From assembly GCA_004796375.1 (NCBI GenBank), contig QZLA01000165.1, positions 1 through 59,013 on the forward strand: a stretch of 59,013 bases of DNA, written 5' to 3'. Shown here in pieces: positions 15,442 through 23,850 of this stretch. The stretch is from Desulfobacteraceae bacterium. Lineage in GTDB: Bacteria; Desulfobacterota; Desulfobacteria; Desulfobacterales; Desulfobacteraceae. The notes below the pieces were generated by a model, which was given only the letters and a program-made list of their open reading frames with translations, had not been told where the DNA came from and made no database searches. The translations under genes and the position numbers were made by a program. Numbering within the stretch: position 1 is the stretch's first letter; every line of letters begins with the position of its first letter.

Positions 15442-17790
15442 TTACTGACCCAGCAGGAACACCGCCGGGGCGAGATTGACAGTCGGCGGCATCTGGGTAT
15501 AGGTGATGGTGAAGTAGGTACAGCTGTTCGGGTTGTATTCCGTTGCCTTCAGGCTGGTGGACACACCGCTGTCGTTCACCAGAATGATTCCGTGATTGGG
15601 CACGGTATCCCGGACCCATTGACGGACAATTCCGGTAATGTCGGCCGGTGGATAAAAATCATGGTCGCTGCCGGAAGACATCTCGATGCTGGCCAGCAGA
15701 TTGCCGGTGCTAAAATCCCCGCCTTCACTGCCCACAGGCCAACTGTTCCAGGTGACCTGGTTCTCTTCCCAGGCACTATTCAAAGGATAAAGGTTCAGGT
15801 ATTGGCCTTGGGGCCAGCTGCTGCCGTAGCCATAGAAAGACACGGTTGCTTCAAGGATGTGCATGCCTGACAGTTCGGGCGGGAGATCAAACTTAACGAC
15901 ATAGCGTTCCAGGGAGCGGTAGCGGGTGTCCCCATAGTTGGTATCCGGGCTACCGGAGTCCAGGAACGCATCATCAATCTCGGTTTCCTGGCGCAGGGTG
16001 ATGGTGAACTGTTCACAGACCACATATTCAGAGGTTTCATTGGACCAGGCAGAATCCCCGTAAGCATTCCGCGCCATAACCCTGTAGGTATAGGTATTGT
16101 TGGGCGTCAGTCCCTCATCAATATAGGTCTGGGTGCCCGGGGCCAGGGATACGATCTGTCCAAAGTTTTGATTGTTTCTTTTTCGCTGAACAATGAAGGA
16201 TTCCTCATTGCTGCTGTTGTCCTGCCATGTCAGGGTGACGGTGGTGCCGTTTGCAGAGGAGGCCAGGTTGTCTGGGGCCTGGGGCGGTGTGGTGGACAGC
16301 ACGGCAGAGTCTGTGTTGCTGGGCGCAGAAACAAGGGCATTGTTGGCAGCCACCACCCGGTAGGTATAGGTGCCTGACGGCAGGGGCGGGCTTGAGCCAT
16401 TGTCATCCGTATAGGTTGTGGTATCAGCACTGACCGTATCATAGCTGTTGTTCCAGGCGCCGCCGTCCACCTGGCGCTGGATGATGAAATGGGTTTCATT
16501 GCCTGAATTGTCCTGCCAGGTCAGGTCTACCGTACCGTCATGGGTGTCAACGGTGGCGTTCAGCTGACTTGGTGGCGTTGGGATGTCAGGGTTGTTGATC
16601 TCGATGGATGCGGTATTTGAAGGGAATGAGTCACAGGCCGGATCGCCGCCGCCGGCATTTTTGTGGGCCACGACCCGGTAAGTGTAGGTGCCGTAGGCCA
16701 GGGGCGGCGTTCCGTTGTTGTCATCGGTAAAGCCGGTGCTGTTGGCAGGCAACGAGGCATAACTATTGTCCCAGGAGCCGCTGTTGAACCTGGCCTGGAC
16801 AATGTATCCATCTTCGTCCGTTGCATTGTCGGTCCATGTCAGATCAACGGTGCCGGTAACGGTTCCTGCACCGGCGGCCAGGTCGGTTGGGGCGTTGGTG
16901 CACTGGTTCCATCCGGCTAGTCTTGCCCAGAGCCACCAGGCCGCATACCCTTTAAGATTTCCATTGAGATGCTGGCTGTGTGCCGCGCCCGACGCCCACC
17001 AATGAACATCCTGGGTATGGGCGGCCTGCCATGCCAGGGCCCAGTTGGACTCACGGGATCCGTTGCCGTCACTGTCATAGTAGCACTGATCATTGGCCAG
17101 TAATGCCATGTAATCGGTCCCGTTGCCAGGCCATGACGGGTCCAGCCAGGCCGGGTCAAAACTTTCAATATCGGCAAAATCATACAATATTCTGCTGTTG
17201 GTAATGCAGTGATTCCGGATATGCGCGTTGGCCAGGTTCAGCTGCCCGGTGGCTCCCGACCCGGTGAGGTGGCCGGTCATGAATACAAATTTTACGTCAG
17301 GATAATCAACGATCAGTCCCTCCATCAGGTTCAGGTAGATATCGATATTGGCAATGGAGGTATCTGCCTGGCCGCACCAGGACCAGATCACGACATTCAC
17401 ATCGGCATTGGTGGGGTCATTGAGATAGGTTCTCGTACGGGCAGCCCATGTGGTGCGGTCCGGATTGCCCAGGTCTCCCGGCATAAAACCGTCGTCGATA
17501 TCCAGGGCTCCGCCTGTGCCGCCCTCATTCCAGGTATAGAGCCCGGCCGGTGTGCCGTAATTGTTCTGCATAAAGGTGTCCAGACCGCTTCCCATGCCGG
17601 AAATCAGCTGGCTGCCGTGGGAGGTATGCCCGTAGGCGATGTGGAGGTTGGATTTGGCCGCCTCTATGGCGGATTGCGGGATTGCGGTGATGTCGGTACA
17701 GGTGTGATCCACAATGACCGGGTCTGCCCAGAGGGATGGGCATAAAAACATGACATGGAGAAATACAATCAGACAAAAGATCTTTTTCAT
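15442..17790 (-). CDS. Secreted multidomain protein: unknown N-domain, three FnIII repeats, DNRLRE domain
   Basis: 782 residues with a signal peptide (cleavage near LWA-DP). Residues 25-290 form an unidentified, possibly hydrolase-like domain with GHTSHGSQL and VVIWSWCGQAD stretches. Three fibronectin III repeats follow (about 300-400, 405-495, 500-595), each with DLTW/TLTWxDN and a YTYRV strand. The C-terminal 170 residues match the DNRLRE/disaggregatase-related fold (DDAFLDSGSPDTNYGD, VRQWVRDTVPNHGIIL). Such proteins act on or stick to extracellular polymers. It is single in its transcript. The end is a short hydrophobic tail, not a sorting tail I recognise. Confidence 0.8.
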   Translation of the reverse strand: MKKIFCLIVFLHVMFLCPSLWADPVIVDHTCTDITAIPQSAIEAAKSNLHIAYGHTSHGSQLISGMGSGLDTFMQNNYGTPAGLYTWNEGGTGGALDIDDGFMPGDLGNPDRTTWAARTRTYLNDPTNADVNVVIWSWCGQADTSIANIDIYLNLMEGLIVDYPDVKFVFMTGHLTGSGATGQLNLANAHIRNHCITNSRILYDFADIESFDPAWLDPSWPGNGTDYMALLANDQCYYDSDGNGSRESNWALAWQAAHTQDVHWWASGAAHSQHLNGNLKGYAAWWLWARLAGWNQCTNAPTDLAAGAGTVTGTVDLTWTDNATDEDGYIVQARFNSGSWDNSYASLPANSTGFTDDNNGTPPLAYGTYTYRVVAHKNAGGGDPACDSFPSNTASIEINNPDIPTPPSQLNATVDTHDGTVDLTWQDNSGNETHFIIQRQVDGGAWNNSYDTVSADTTTYTDDNGSSPPLPSGTYTYRVVAANNALVSAPSNTDSAVLSTTPPQAPDNLASSANGTTVTLTWQDNSSNEESFIVQRKRNNQNFGQIVSLAPGTQTYIDEGLTPNNTYTYRVMARNAYGDSAWSNETSEYVVCEQFTITLRQETEIDDAFLDSGSPDTNYGDTRYRSLERYVVKFDLPPELSGMHILEATVSFYGYGSSWPQGQYLNLYPLNSAWEENQVTWNSWPVGSEGGDFSTGNLLASIEMSSGSDHDFYPPADITGIVRQWVRDTVPNHGIILVNDSGVSTSLKATEYNPNSCTYFTITYTQMPPTVNLAPAVFLLGQ

Positions 17791-17850
17791 GGAAAGCCTC
17801 TCAGGTTTCAGGATGTAACCGGGTTAAGTGTCGCCTTGCCTCTTTTTTGA

Positions 17851-17859
17851 TGCTATAAT
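17851..17859 (+). promoter_or_regulatory. Extended -10 promoter for the cysteine-cluster gene
   Basis: TGCTATAAT at 17851-17859 is a perfect extended -10 element (TGnTATAAT). The -35 region 17 bases upstream (TCGCCT) is weak, which is normal for this class. Transcription would start near 17866. Confidence 0.5.
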
Positions 17860-17926
17860 CCAATACACATGAATTCACAAGGTGATATTCAAAAAACATA
17901 CCACGGTAAAGCAGAGGGACATCTGT

Positions 17927-18451
17927 GTGAGCAACGACATCCTTGAAAACTATATCCGGCTGGTTCAACGGGTGGACAGCCATACCCGCAGGGTTGATGC
18001 AGCTTTTTCAGGCCGCATGGCGTGTAAAAAAGGGTGCGATGCATGCTGCCGATATTTAAGCATATTCCCGGTGGAGGCATTTGCCATGGCCCGGGCGTTT
18101 TTAAACCTGGACCAGGATCGCCGGGAACGGATAAATGCACGGATCAAAGAGGCGCCCGAGGTGTGTCCGCTGCTGGTTGATCATGTATGCGTGCTTTACC
18201 ATGCCCGGCCCTTGATCTGCCGGACGCACGGGTATCCGGTGACGTTTGAGTCGGATGGGGCACTGCAGGTGGATTTCTGTCCCCTGAATTTCAAAGGTGT
18301 CCAGCACTTTGATCAGGAGATCCTGATCAGCCTGGATCAGCTCAACCAGGTCCTTTTTGCCGTCAATGCCCGGTTCCTGGATCAGATAGACACCGAGCCG
18401 CTGCTGCCGGACCGGATTCCCATAGGGGATGCCCTGTTTTTGCTGGCATGA
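17927..18451 (+). CDS. YkgJ/UPF0153-type cysteine-cluster protein
   Basis: 174 residues from the GTG at 17927, which has AGAGGGA in front; an in-frame GTG at 17882 lacks one. The motif CKKGCDACCRY near the N-terminus and the later CPLLVDHVCVLYHARPLICRTHG, with a last Cys in VDFCPLNF, are the metal-binding cysteine cluster of this family (zinc or iron-sulfur). The biochemical role is unknown. It is convergent with the DNA methyltransferase. Confidence 0.82.
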   Translation: MSNDILENYIRLVQRVDSHTRRVDAAFSGRMACKKGCDACCRYLSIFPVEAFAMARAFLNLDQDRRERINARIKEAPEVCPLLVDHVCVLYHARPLICRTHGYPVTFESDGALQVDFCPLNFKGVQHFDQEILISLDQLNQVLFAVNARFLDQIDTEPLLPDRIPIGDALFLLA

Positions 18452-18478
18452 GTCATGGTACGATGGGGCGGTTGCAGA

Positions 18479-19723
18479 TTAAAACAGTTCTCCCTGGGCG
18501 TTTTTACCGCTTGATCGTATTTTTTTAAAAGGGGATTGCCGGCCTGGAATTGACGCGTTGTCGGTGGCATCTCCAGGCCAATCCGATACAAATTCAGGGT
18601 CCGGCTTTGTGGAATACTCAACAGTCAACTCCATGCCACCCTGGTGAACCACCTTAACCGGATCATGAAGCAGCAGATGTTTTTCCTGGTTGGTGATCAC
18701 CGGGAATCCATAATGGATGTTCCGGTATTTGGGAAGCCCTTTGGTCCTGATACGTTCCTGTATAAAGGCCAGGTGCGATTGCAGCCGGTTTTGGTGGATC
18801 ATCCTGCCGATATCCACAATACCGTGCCGGCGGTCAAGGATCATATCTGTCATGCCCGGGTCGATTTCAAACCCCATGCTGTTTCGGCAGGATAACATGG
18901 CAGCGGCCATGGTTGTACCGGTGCCTGAAAAGGGGTCAAGCACCCGGTCCCCCCGGACCGAATACATGTTGATGAGCCGGTAGGCCAGTTCAAATGGAAA
19001 GGCACCGCTGCGATTCCTGGCCGGGTTGTTTTTCAGATTCTGTGTAATGCCGGACACATCGCGCCAGATGTCGGAGAACCACTGGTTGCGTTCTTCCCAG
19101 AAAAGGGCGCTTTCCTGGCGGACCTGCCGCTGCTCAGGTGTTTTAAATGCCCTTTTATTCCCCTTTCTCAGAATGAGAATGTATTCATGTTCCAGGGTGA
19201 CGTAGGCACCGGCCGGCAGCATCCCCGATCCCATAAACTTGTTCGGTGCATTGGTGGGCTTTTGCCAAAGGATACACGGCAGGCTGGAGAAACCGGCCTG
19301 TTGTGCAGCGTAAAGGATCCGGGCATGGTTGGTGTACAGCCTGAAATGGCCGTCAACGGTTCGCGTGGCATCCCCGATATTGATGCAGGCAAACCCGCCG
19401 GGCCTGAGCACCCTGTAAAGTTCCTTCCATACCGGGTCCAATACCTGATGCATGGCTTCAAAGGCTGCCGGGCCGTTGTTTTCTTCCAGGTATTCGGCGA
19501 TCCGATGATCCTGCCGGCCAAAACTCTTGTCCCACATCTCAATCATGGGGTAGGGCGGGGAGGTGACGACCAGGTCTATGGATGCGTCATCAAAGCAGGT
19601 CATGCTTCCGGCGTCATTAATTATATGTTTGTGCTGGGTCTGCAATGGGATTACTCCGGATCGGGGTTCAGGAGCAGCATGTTGGCCGAAGGGGGCGCAG
19701 GAAGGGGTATGCGGATCTGCCAT
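18479..19723 (-). CDS. Orphan DNA methyltransferase (N4-cytosine/N6-adenine, beta type)
   Basis: Up to 414 residues. The catalytic motif IV TSPPY (residues 54-58) comes before the SAM-binding motif I DPFSGTGTT, the order of the beta class; TSPPYP points to N4-cytosine methylation. No restriction endonuclease gene is adjacent, so it may be a stand-alone or phase-independent methylase. The upstream ATG at 19723 overlaps the previous gene by 73 bases and lacks a ribosome site. A TTG at 19645 behind GGAG, right after that gene's stop, is the more likely start and still leaves the whole catalytic core. Confidence 0.85.
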   Translation of the reverse strand: MADPHTPSCAPFGQHAAPEPRSGVIPLQTQHKHIINDAGSMTCFDDASIDLVVTSPPYPMIEMWDKSFGRQDHRIAEYLEENNGPAAFEAMHQVLDPVWKELYRVLRPGGFACINIGDATRTVDGHFRLYTNHARILYAAQQAGFSSLPCILWQKPTNAPNKFMGSGMLPAGAYVTLEHEYILILRKGNKRAFKTPEQRQVRQESALFWEERNQWFSDIWRDVSGITQNLKNNPARNRSGAFPFELAYRLINMYSVRGDRVLDPFSGTGTTMAAAMLSCRNSMGFEIDPGMTDMILDRRHGIVDIGRMIHQNRLQSHLAFIQERIRTKGLPKYRNIHYGFPVITNQEKHLLLHDPVKVVHQGGMELTVEYSTKPDPEFVSDWPGDATDNASIPGRQSPFKKIRSSGKNAQGELF

Positions 19724-21048
19724 ACATGAACCACTGCGGCATTATCACCCTGGTATCCGCCCAGGCCCCGCTCAATCATGAACAGGCGCCGGTTTCGAGG
19801 ATCATAGGTGATACCGCCGACATCCCCGCATACATTGGCGCCGCTCAGGTAGAAATCTTCAGGTGTCCAGGCCTGGTAGGGCAGGACCTCCCAGGGAGAC
19901 AGGCTCCCCTGGGCAGCCTGTCCCAGCTGGGCCGTGTCATAGAACAGGAGTTGGCGGCTGTAAGGTCCGCAATGATATCCCCGGCTCTCACTGCAGTATC
20001 GAATACACTCCAGCGGCGGCGGCGAGACATGGCACTCCGGGTCTGTACCTGTTTCATCACAGTAATAGCAGTTGGTGGTACCTTTGTGCCCCAGGACAAC
20101 AATGGCAGACGCTGCCTGATTTCCGATAAAGCACGCACCGTTCCAGGTGTCACACATGGAAAAACCGGGGTAGTCGCAATCTGTGGGGGCGCCGCCTGCA
20201 CCCACATCCGGGCCGGCACATCCCGGGAATTTCACCCGGTAGTAGAGCATGGCCCGCGCATCCAATACACCGGACGGGGTTTCCGACTGCCAGGCATGGA
20301 ATGCGAACAGCGTGGGGCCCTGGGAACCTCCTGCAACGGTGAGTTCAGGATGATCCCCGGCAGGGGTGCCGCGTGAACGCCCGGTCACCAGGATCCGGCC
20401 GTCCAGATACCTGTCCGCATACCACTGGGGAAGCAGGAACAAAAAATCACCCATTTTTCGGCCATGGTACAGGGGGTTGTCCAGGGGGCCGACATGGAAC
20501 ATACCCTGGGCACCGGACCCATCCAGGTTGGAAAACCATACGGTCGGAAAGCTGTCATCACCATAGTCCCCCTCGGGATACCATTCATTCAATGAACCGT
20601 AGACTTTATCCGAACCCTGGCTGCCCTGGCGCGGAACGTACTGAATCCCGGTCACGAACGCATGTGCATCATGGACGGTGGCAGCCAGGCCGTTATCGAA
20701 TGGTGTGGGTGATCTTAAAAAGGCAGCCAGGGGAAGGGCTGTCCAAAGGCCGGTCTTGACCGGGACCGGTATGGTCACTTCGGCATAATAGGCCCTGCAG
20801 CCGGTAAGCCCTTCATAGCAAGCATCACCATCAGGTGTCCTCAGGGCCTCTGACGTCGTGATCAAAAGGGAGCCTTTGCCGCTGTCTCCCAAGGGATACC
20901 AGGACATGCCGCGGGCTCCCCAGGAAAAATCATCCGGCAGACGGAAAGCCCCCTGATATTCCAGATCACGGGGCGCCAAACGGGCGGATTCGGCTTCCGT
21001 CAAGAAGAGAATTGTGTGAATCATTAGTATGAGGGCTGCTATCCGCAT
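19651..21048 (-). CDS. Secreted cysteine-rich protein of unknown function
   Basis: 465 residues with a signal peptide (hydrophobic residues 3-16). The body holds about 17 cysteines; a dense group at about 285-380 includes CYYCDE, CHVSPPPLECIRYC and SRGYHCGPYS. Repeated aromatic strands such as WYPLGD and WYADRYLDGRILVTG suggest a beta-propeller-like fold. I do not recognise the family. The C-terminal LLLNPDPE has no anchor. It directly precedes, and overlaps, the DNA methyltransferase gene, but no functional tie is evident. Confidence 0.72.
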   Translation of the reverse strand: MRIAALILMIHTILFLTEAESARLAPRDLEYQGAFRLPDDFSWGARGMSWYPLGDSGKGSLLITTSEALRTPDGDACYEGLTGCRAYYAEVTIPVPVKTGLWTALPLAAFLRSPTPFDNGLAATVHDAHAFVTGIQYVPRQGSQGSDKVYGSLNEWYPEGDYGDDSFPTVWFSNLDGSGAQGMFHVGPLDNPLYHGRKMGDFLFLLPQWYADRYLDGRILVTGRSRGTPAGDHPELTVAGGSQGPTLFAFHAWQSETPSGVLDARAMLYYRVKFPGCAGPDVGAGGAPTDCDYPGFSMCDTWNGACFIGNQAASAIVVLGHKGTTNCYYCDETGTDPECHVSPPPLECIRYCSESRGYHCGPYSRQLLFYDTAQLGQAAQGSLSPWEVLPYQAWTPEDFYLSGANVCGDVGGITYDPRNRRLFMIERGLGGYQGDNAAVVHVWQIRIPLPAPPSANMLLLNPDPE

Positions 21049-21589
21049 GACTCATTCTTTCGTTTATATGAGGCGGGGTGCTCCTTTAATTCTGCTATCC
21101 CGTATTCAGTTCGTGAGAATATCATATTCGGCTGGTTTGGAGAAGTGCATATCAGGCCGGTACGGGGTTGGCCGGCCGGTTGTTTATTGGTGAAGGAAAA
21201 ATCCTTCATGCTTATTGTCAATACTGCCATAAGTTTAATGATTCAGGAATGTTATTGAGATTTTCTGCCAAATAATGGAATCAGGGGGTAATGCAGGGTT
21301 TATCATACATCTTTCTGATTACCCCCGAACATTGGGCCAAATAGTTTGTTTTTTCAATCAGTTGCATTTGGGCGCGACAGGTGTTCAGCAGCGGGTCGGG
21401 TGAAAAGGAAACGTTTGGACGCAGGAAAAACCCTGCATCTATGAGAGGGTCTTCCCTGATTTTTTTACCACTCAAGGGGTGTTAGGTCGTACGATTTAAA
21501 AAGGGTTGTTTGAATGTGTTTTTATTTCGACGGGTTAGGAGAAATATGAGTGTGTGGTACGCAAGGTGCATTAATCGGAGTTCATACTG
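21049..21589. other. 541-bp gap with nested inverted repeats, no convincing gene
   Basis: No supported gene. Two perfect inverted repeats lie here: an 11-bp pair ATGCAGGGTTT (21291-21301) / AAACCCTGCAT (21428-21438), and inside it a 9-bp pair GGGGGTAAT (21284-21292) / ATTACCCCC (21318-21326) whose left arm touches the first. This could be a structured RNA or a decayed element. A 64-codon minus-strand frame at 21281-21475 crosses it but lacks a ribosome site. The rest is AT-rich upstream sequence for the flippase gene. Confidence 0.4.
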
Positions 21590-23083
21590 GTGAGCACCCC
21601 GTTAAATGGAAATAAGGATGACAACGAACCGATGAATCTCAGGATCAGACACAGGAGCAGCAGCCAAATGAAAAATCTGTATTTCGCGCTATCAGGAACC
21701 GCAATTTCAATTTTCGGATGGATGATTACCCTTGGCGCGGCATCGCGATATATAAGCAGTACCGAATTGGGTGTGTGTTACCTGGTGTTTGTGCTGTCGG
21801 CTGTCGGCCTGGCGCTCACATCCATCGGAGGAAGGTCGGCCGTCATCTCTTTAGCCGAGGATCACAGGTTTCAGGGAAAGCTGACCATGGACCAGCCACC
21901 GGTCACAGTGAAAGCCGTTACCGTTGCCTTGCTGGTTTTAGCGATTGGCCTTCTTATCTGGGGGCATGACATGATCATGCCCGGTACTGTTTTCGGGGAG
22001 TTGAAGTGGGTGATCCTGCTGGTAATATTGATGGAAATGGTGACCGGTTCAGGCCTGTCTACATTTGCCGGTCTGGGCAGGTTCAGGACAGCGGGTGTGC
22101 TTCACGGATTAAAGGGCATATTCTCTGTTGCGGCTTCCCTGCTTGTTCTTGTCATGGGGTTCGGCTTTGAAGGATTCTTATGGAGCCTGGTGTTTACAGG
22201 TGTCTGCATGACGATACTGGTCTGGTATTCTATCCCGGTGAGGTTTTCTTTTTCCTTTGAGCTGCCCACCATGCGCCAGGTGACCTCAGCCAGCAGCATG
22301 CTCTACCTGGCTTATCTGGTATCCATTCTTTCGGTGAAATCCGCGGAAGGGATGATCGTGGTGCTTTCCGGTGCAGCCGCACTGGCTGTTTACGGCAATG
22401 CACTGCTCCTGCCGACGCTGTTGATCCGCATGTTCGAGGCGGTGCGTCCGTTTATTCTTGACACCCCCGGAGATATGGCCCGTTCCGGTCAATATATATC
22501 AATGAGAACCACTTCAGCCGTCATTGCAGTTATGGCAGGGCTTTTGATGGTGTTTGCACACCCCCTGACCCTCATGATATTTGGTGAAACGTATCTGCCT
22601 TGTGTGCCGATCACCCGGCTGCTTTGTTTCTGGGTAGTCCTGAGTCTGGTGAACTATTTTCTGGTCATCTACAGTATCGATACCGGGCAGATCAGAAAGG
22701 TGCTTGGGGTTAACGGCCTGGGGTTTGCCGTGGCCATTACCGGGAACTGGTTTCTGATCCCCGAATTTGGCGTGACCGGTGCTGCGCTGGCATTAACGCT
22801 CACCTCGTTTTTGACCATTCTGATATCTTTACTGATATTATCCTCGGGTCGGGTGCTCAGTGTGTCCGGCCTGGTGGTGTCATTTTATAAATCCATACTG
22901 CCCCTGTTTGCATTATGTGCAGCCCTCCAGGCGACGGCACCCGGCCTGAATCATTCGATGCTCTACTGGGTGTTGTTTGTTCTGAGTATGCTGGGGTTGA
23001 AGGCAGTACCTGTTCAGGATTTTAAGTCAGCGGTAAGAACGATGCGCTACGGTATGGATACCGGAAGTCATGCCGCAGGCTGA
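21590..23083 (+). CDS. Wzx-like polysaccharide flippase (oligosaccharide transporter)
   Basis: 497 residues with about 12-14 membrane segments from residue 28 on. The pattern (an early SGTAISIFGWMITLGAASRYISSTELGVCYLV helix pair, then paired hydrophobic stretches) is that of the Wzx/RfbX group of the MOP exporter superfamily, which flips lipid-linked sugars across the inner membrane. The GTG start at 21590 has GGAG upstream; internal ATGs at 21632 and 21668 are possible. No glycosyltransferase is adjacent, so it is an isolated flippase. Confidence 0.8.
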   Translation: MSTPLNGNKDDNEPMNLRIRHRSSSQMKNLYFALSGTAISIFGWMITLGAASRYISSTELGVCYLVFVLSAVGLALTSIGGRSAVISLAEDHRFQGKLTMDQPPVTVKAVTVALLVLAIGLLIWGHDMIMPGTVFGELKWVILLVILMEMVTGSGLSTFAGLGRFRTAGVLHGLKGIFSVAASLLVLVMGFGFEGFLWSLVFTGVCMTILVWYSIPVRFSFSFELPTMRQVTSASSMLYLAYLVSILSVKSAEGMIVVLSGAAALAVYGNALLLPTLLIRMFEAVRPFILDTPGDMARSGQYISMRTTSAVIAVMAGLLMVFAHPLTLMIFGETYLPCVPITRLLCFWVVLSLVNYFLVIYSIDTGQIRKVLGVNGLGFAVAITGNWFLIPEFGVTGAALALTLTSFLTILISLLILSSGRVLSVSGLVVSFYKSILPLFALCAALQATAPGLNHSMLYWVLFVLSMLGLKAVPVQDFKSAVRTMRYGMDTGSHAAG

Positions 23084-23107
23084 TCCATAATATTAAAAGC
23101 TTCAAGG

Positions 23108-23359
23108 ATGCCTTTTTCTTTAAAGGAGAATCAAGGGTTTTCTTTCATGATCACAACACTGCTTCATTCAAAACCATTACCCATCTGCACAATGTGCAGC
23201 CCGCTTGTCGTACAGGATGCGGCAGTTTCCCTCCCTGATCGTATATTTCATCCCCTGAAATCCGATGCGATCGGCAGTGTATGTCAATCATGTCAAATGA
23301 TTGAAGAAGCAGGCATCCTGATTCAGGCATCCCCGGCGGCCGACCCCCTCAACCATTAA
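23108..23359 (+). CDS. Possible small CxxC protein
   Basis: An 83-codon frame with two knuckles, CTMC and CQSC, about 35 residues apart, and a short helix after the second. The start is unclear: neither the ATG at 23108 nor the one at 23147 has a well-placed ribosome site. The stop lies within a large hairpin. It may be a real zinc-binding mini-protein or chance. Confidence 0.35.
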   Translation: MPFSLKENQGFSFMITTLLHSKPLPICTMCSPLVVQDAAVSLPDRIFHPLKSDAIGSVCQSCQMIEEAGILIQASPAADPLNH

Positions 23360-23380
23360 AGCTGCCGCTAGGGGATGCCT
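23325..23380. repeat. Long hairpin at the end of the small CxxC frame
   Basis: A perfect 10-bp inverted repeat AGGCATCCCC (23325-23334) / GGGGATGCCT (23371-23380), extended by GCGGC (23336-23340) / GCCGC (23364-23368). There is no U-tract. It could be a rho-linked or RNA-processing hairpin. Confidence 0.5.
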
Positions 23381-23417
23381 GACCTTTCAACACCTTAAAT
23401 TGAGGGTCCGGGATAAT

Positions 23418-23699
23418 ATGAGCGAAACCAAAACGAGACAAACCGGGAAAGGGGTCCACAGACCATTGAGCCCAAGGGATTTTGACCGGCGCATCCATGA
23501 TATGGAAGCTGCAATAGCGCTGGTGAAGCAGGAAGTTGCGCAAACCATCTTTAAGGAAGAGTGTTTGAGAAAAGGGCTGATCATGAAGTTCAACAAAGTA
23601 CTGGCCGCTGAACGAAAGAAATATGCCCGGCTGGCAGATCATTATAACAGATTAAAAAAAAAATATGAGGCCGCATGCCGTCGGCATGAAGAAAGATAG
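23418..23699 (+). CDS. Small basic coiled-coil protein
   Basis: 93 residues from the ATG at 23418, rich in Lys, Arg and Glu, with heptad-like spacing from residue 20 to the end (MEAAIALVKQEVAQTIF; later YARLADHYNRLKKKYEA). No signal or membrane segment is present. The frame may start slightly upstream. It lies before the promoter of the sensor-kinase operon. The family is unknown. Confidence 0.5.
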   Translation: MSETKTRQTGKGVHRPLSPRDFDRRIHDMEAAIALVKQEVAQTIFKEECLRKGLIMKFNKVLAAERKKYARLADHYNRLKKKYEAACRRHEER

Positions 23700-23749
23700 G
23701 TCGAATTCCATTCCCCATTTCAGGTAACCTCCTGCAATCCCTTTTTTCC

Positions 23750-23778
23750 TTGACAACAACTGGTGAGCAATTTTAAAA
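23750..23778 (+). promoter_or_regulatory. Probable sigma-70 promoter of the kinase/lipoprotein/regulator operon
   Basis: A perfect -35 TTGACA (23750-23755) and a 17-base spacer precede an AT-rich -10 (TTAAAA, 23773-23778), about 70 bases before the kinase start codon. Confidence 0.45.
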
Positions 23779-23850
23779 ATGATAGCCCATAGGAGTTTGT
23801 TTTCAATTGCCTGTCATACCCTGGCAGGGCGAGTCAAGGGTGAAAGTAAA

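Noticed and set aside
21039-21230. 63-codon minus-strand frame
   Set aside because: It overlaps the start of the secreted-protein gene and has no supporting signal.
21281-21475. 64-codon minus-strand frame
   Set aside because: TTG start without a ribosome site, no recognisable motif, and it lies across inverted repeats; treated as chance.
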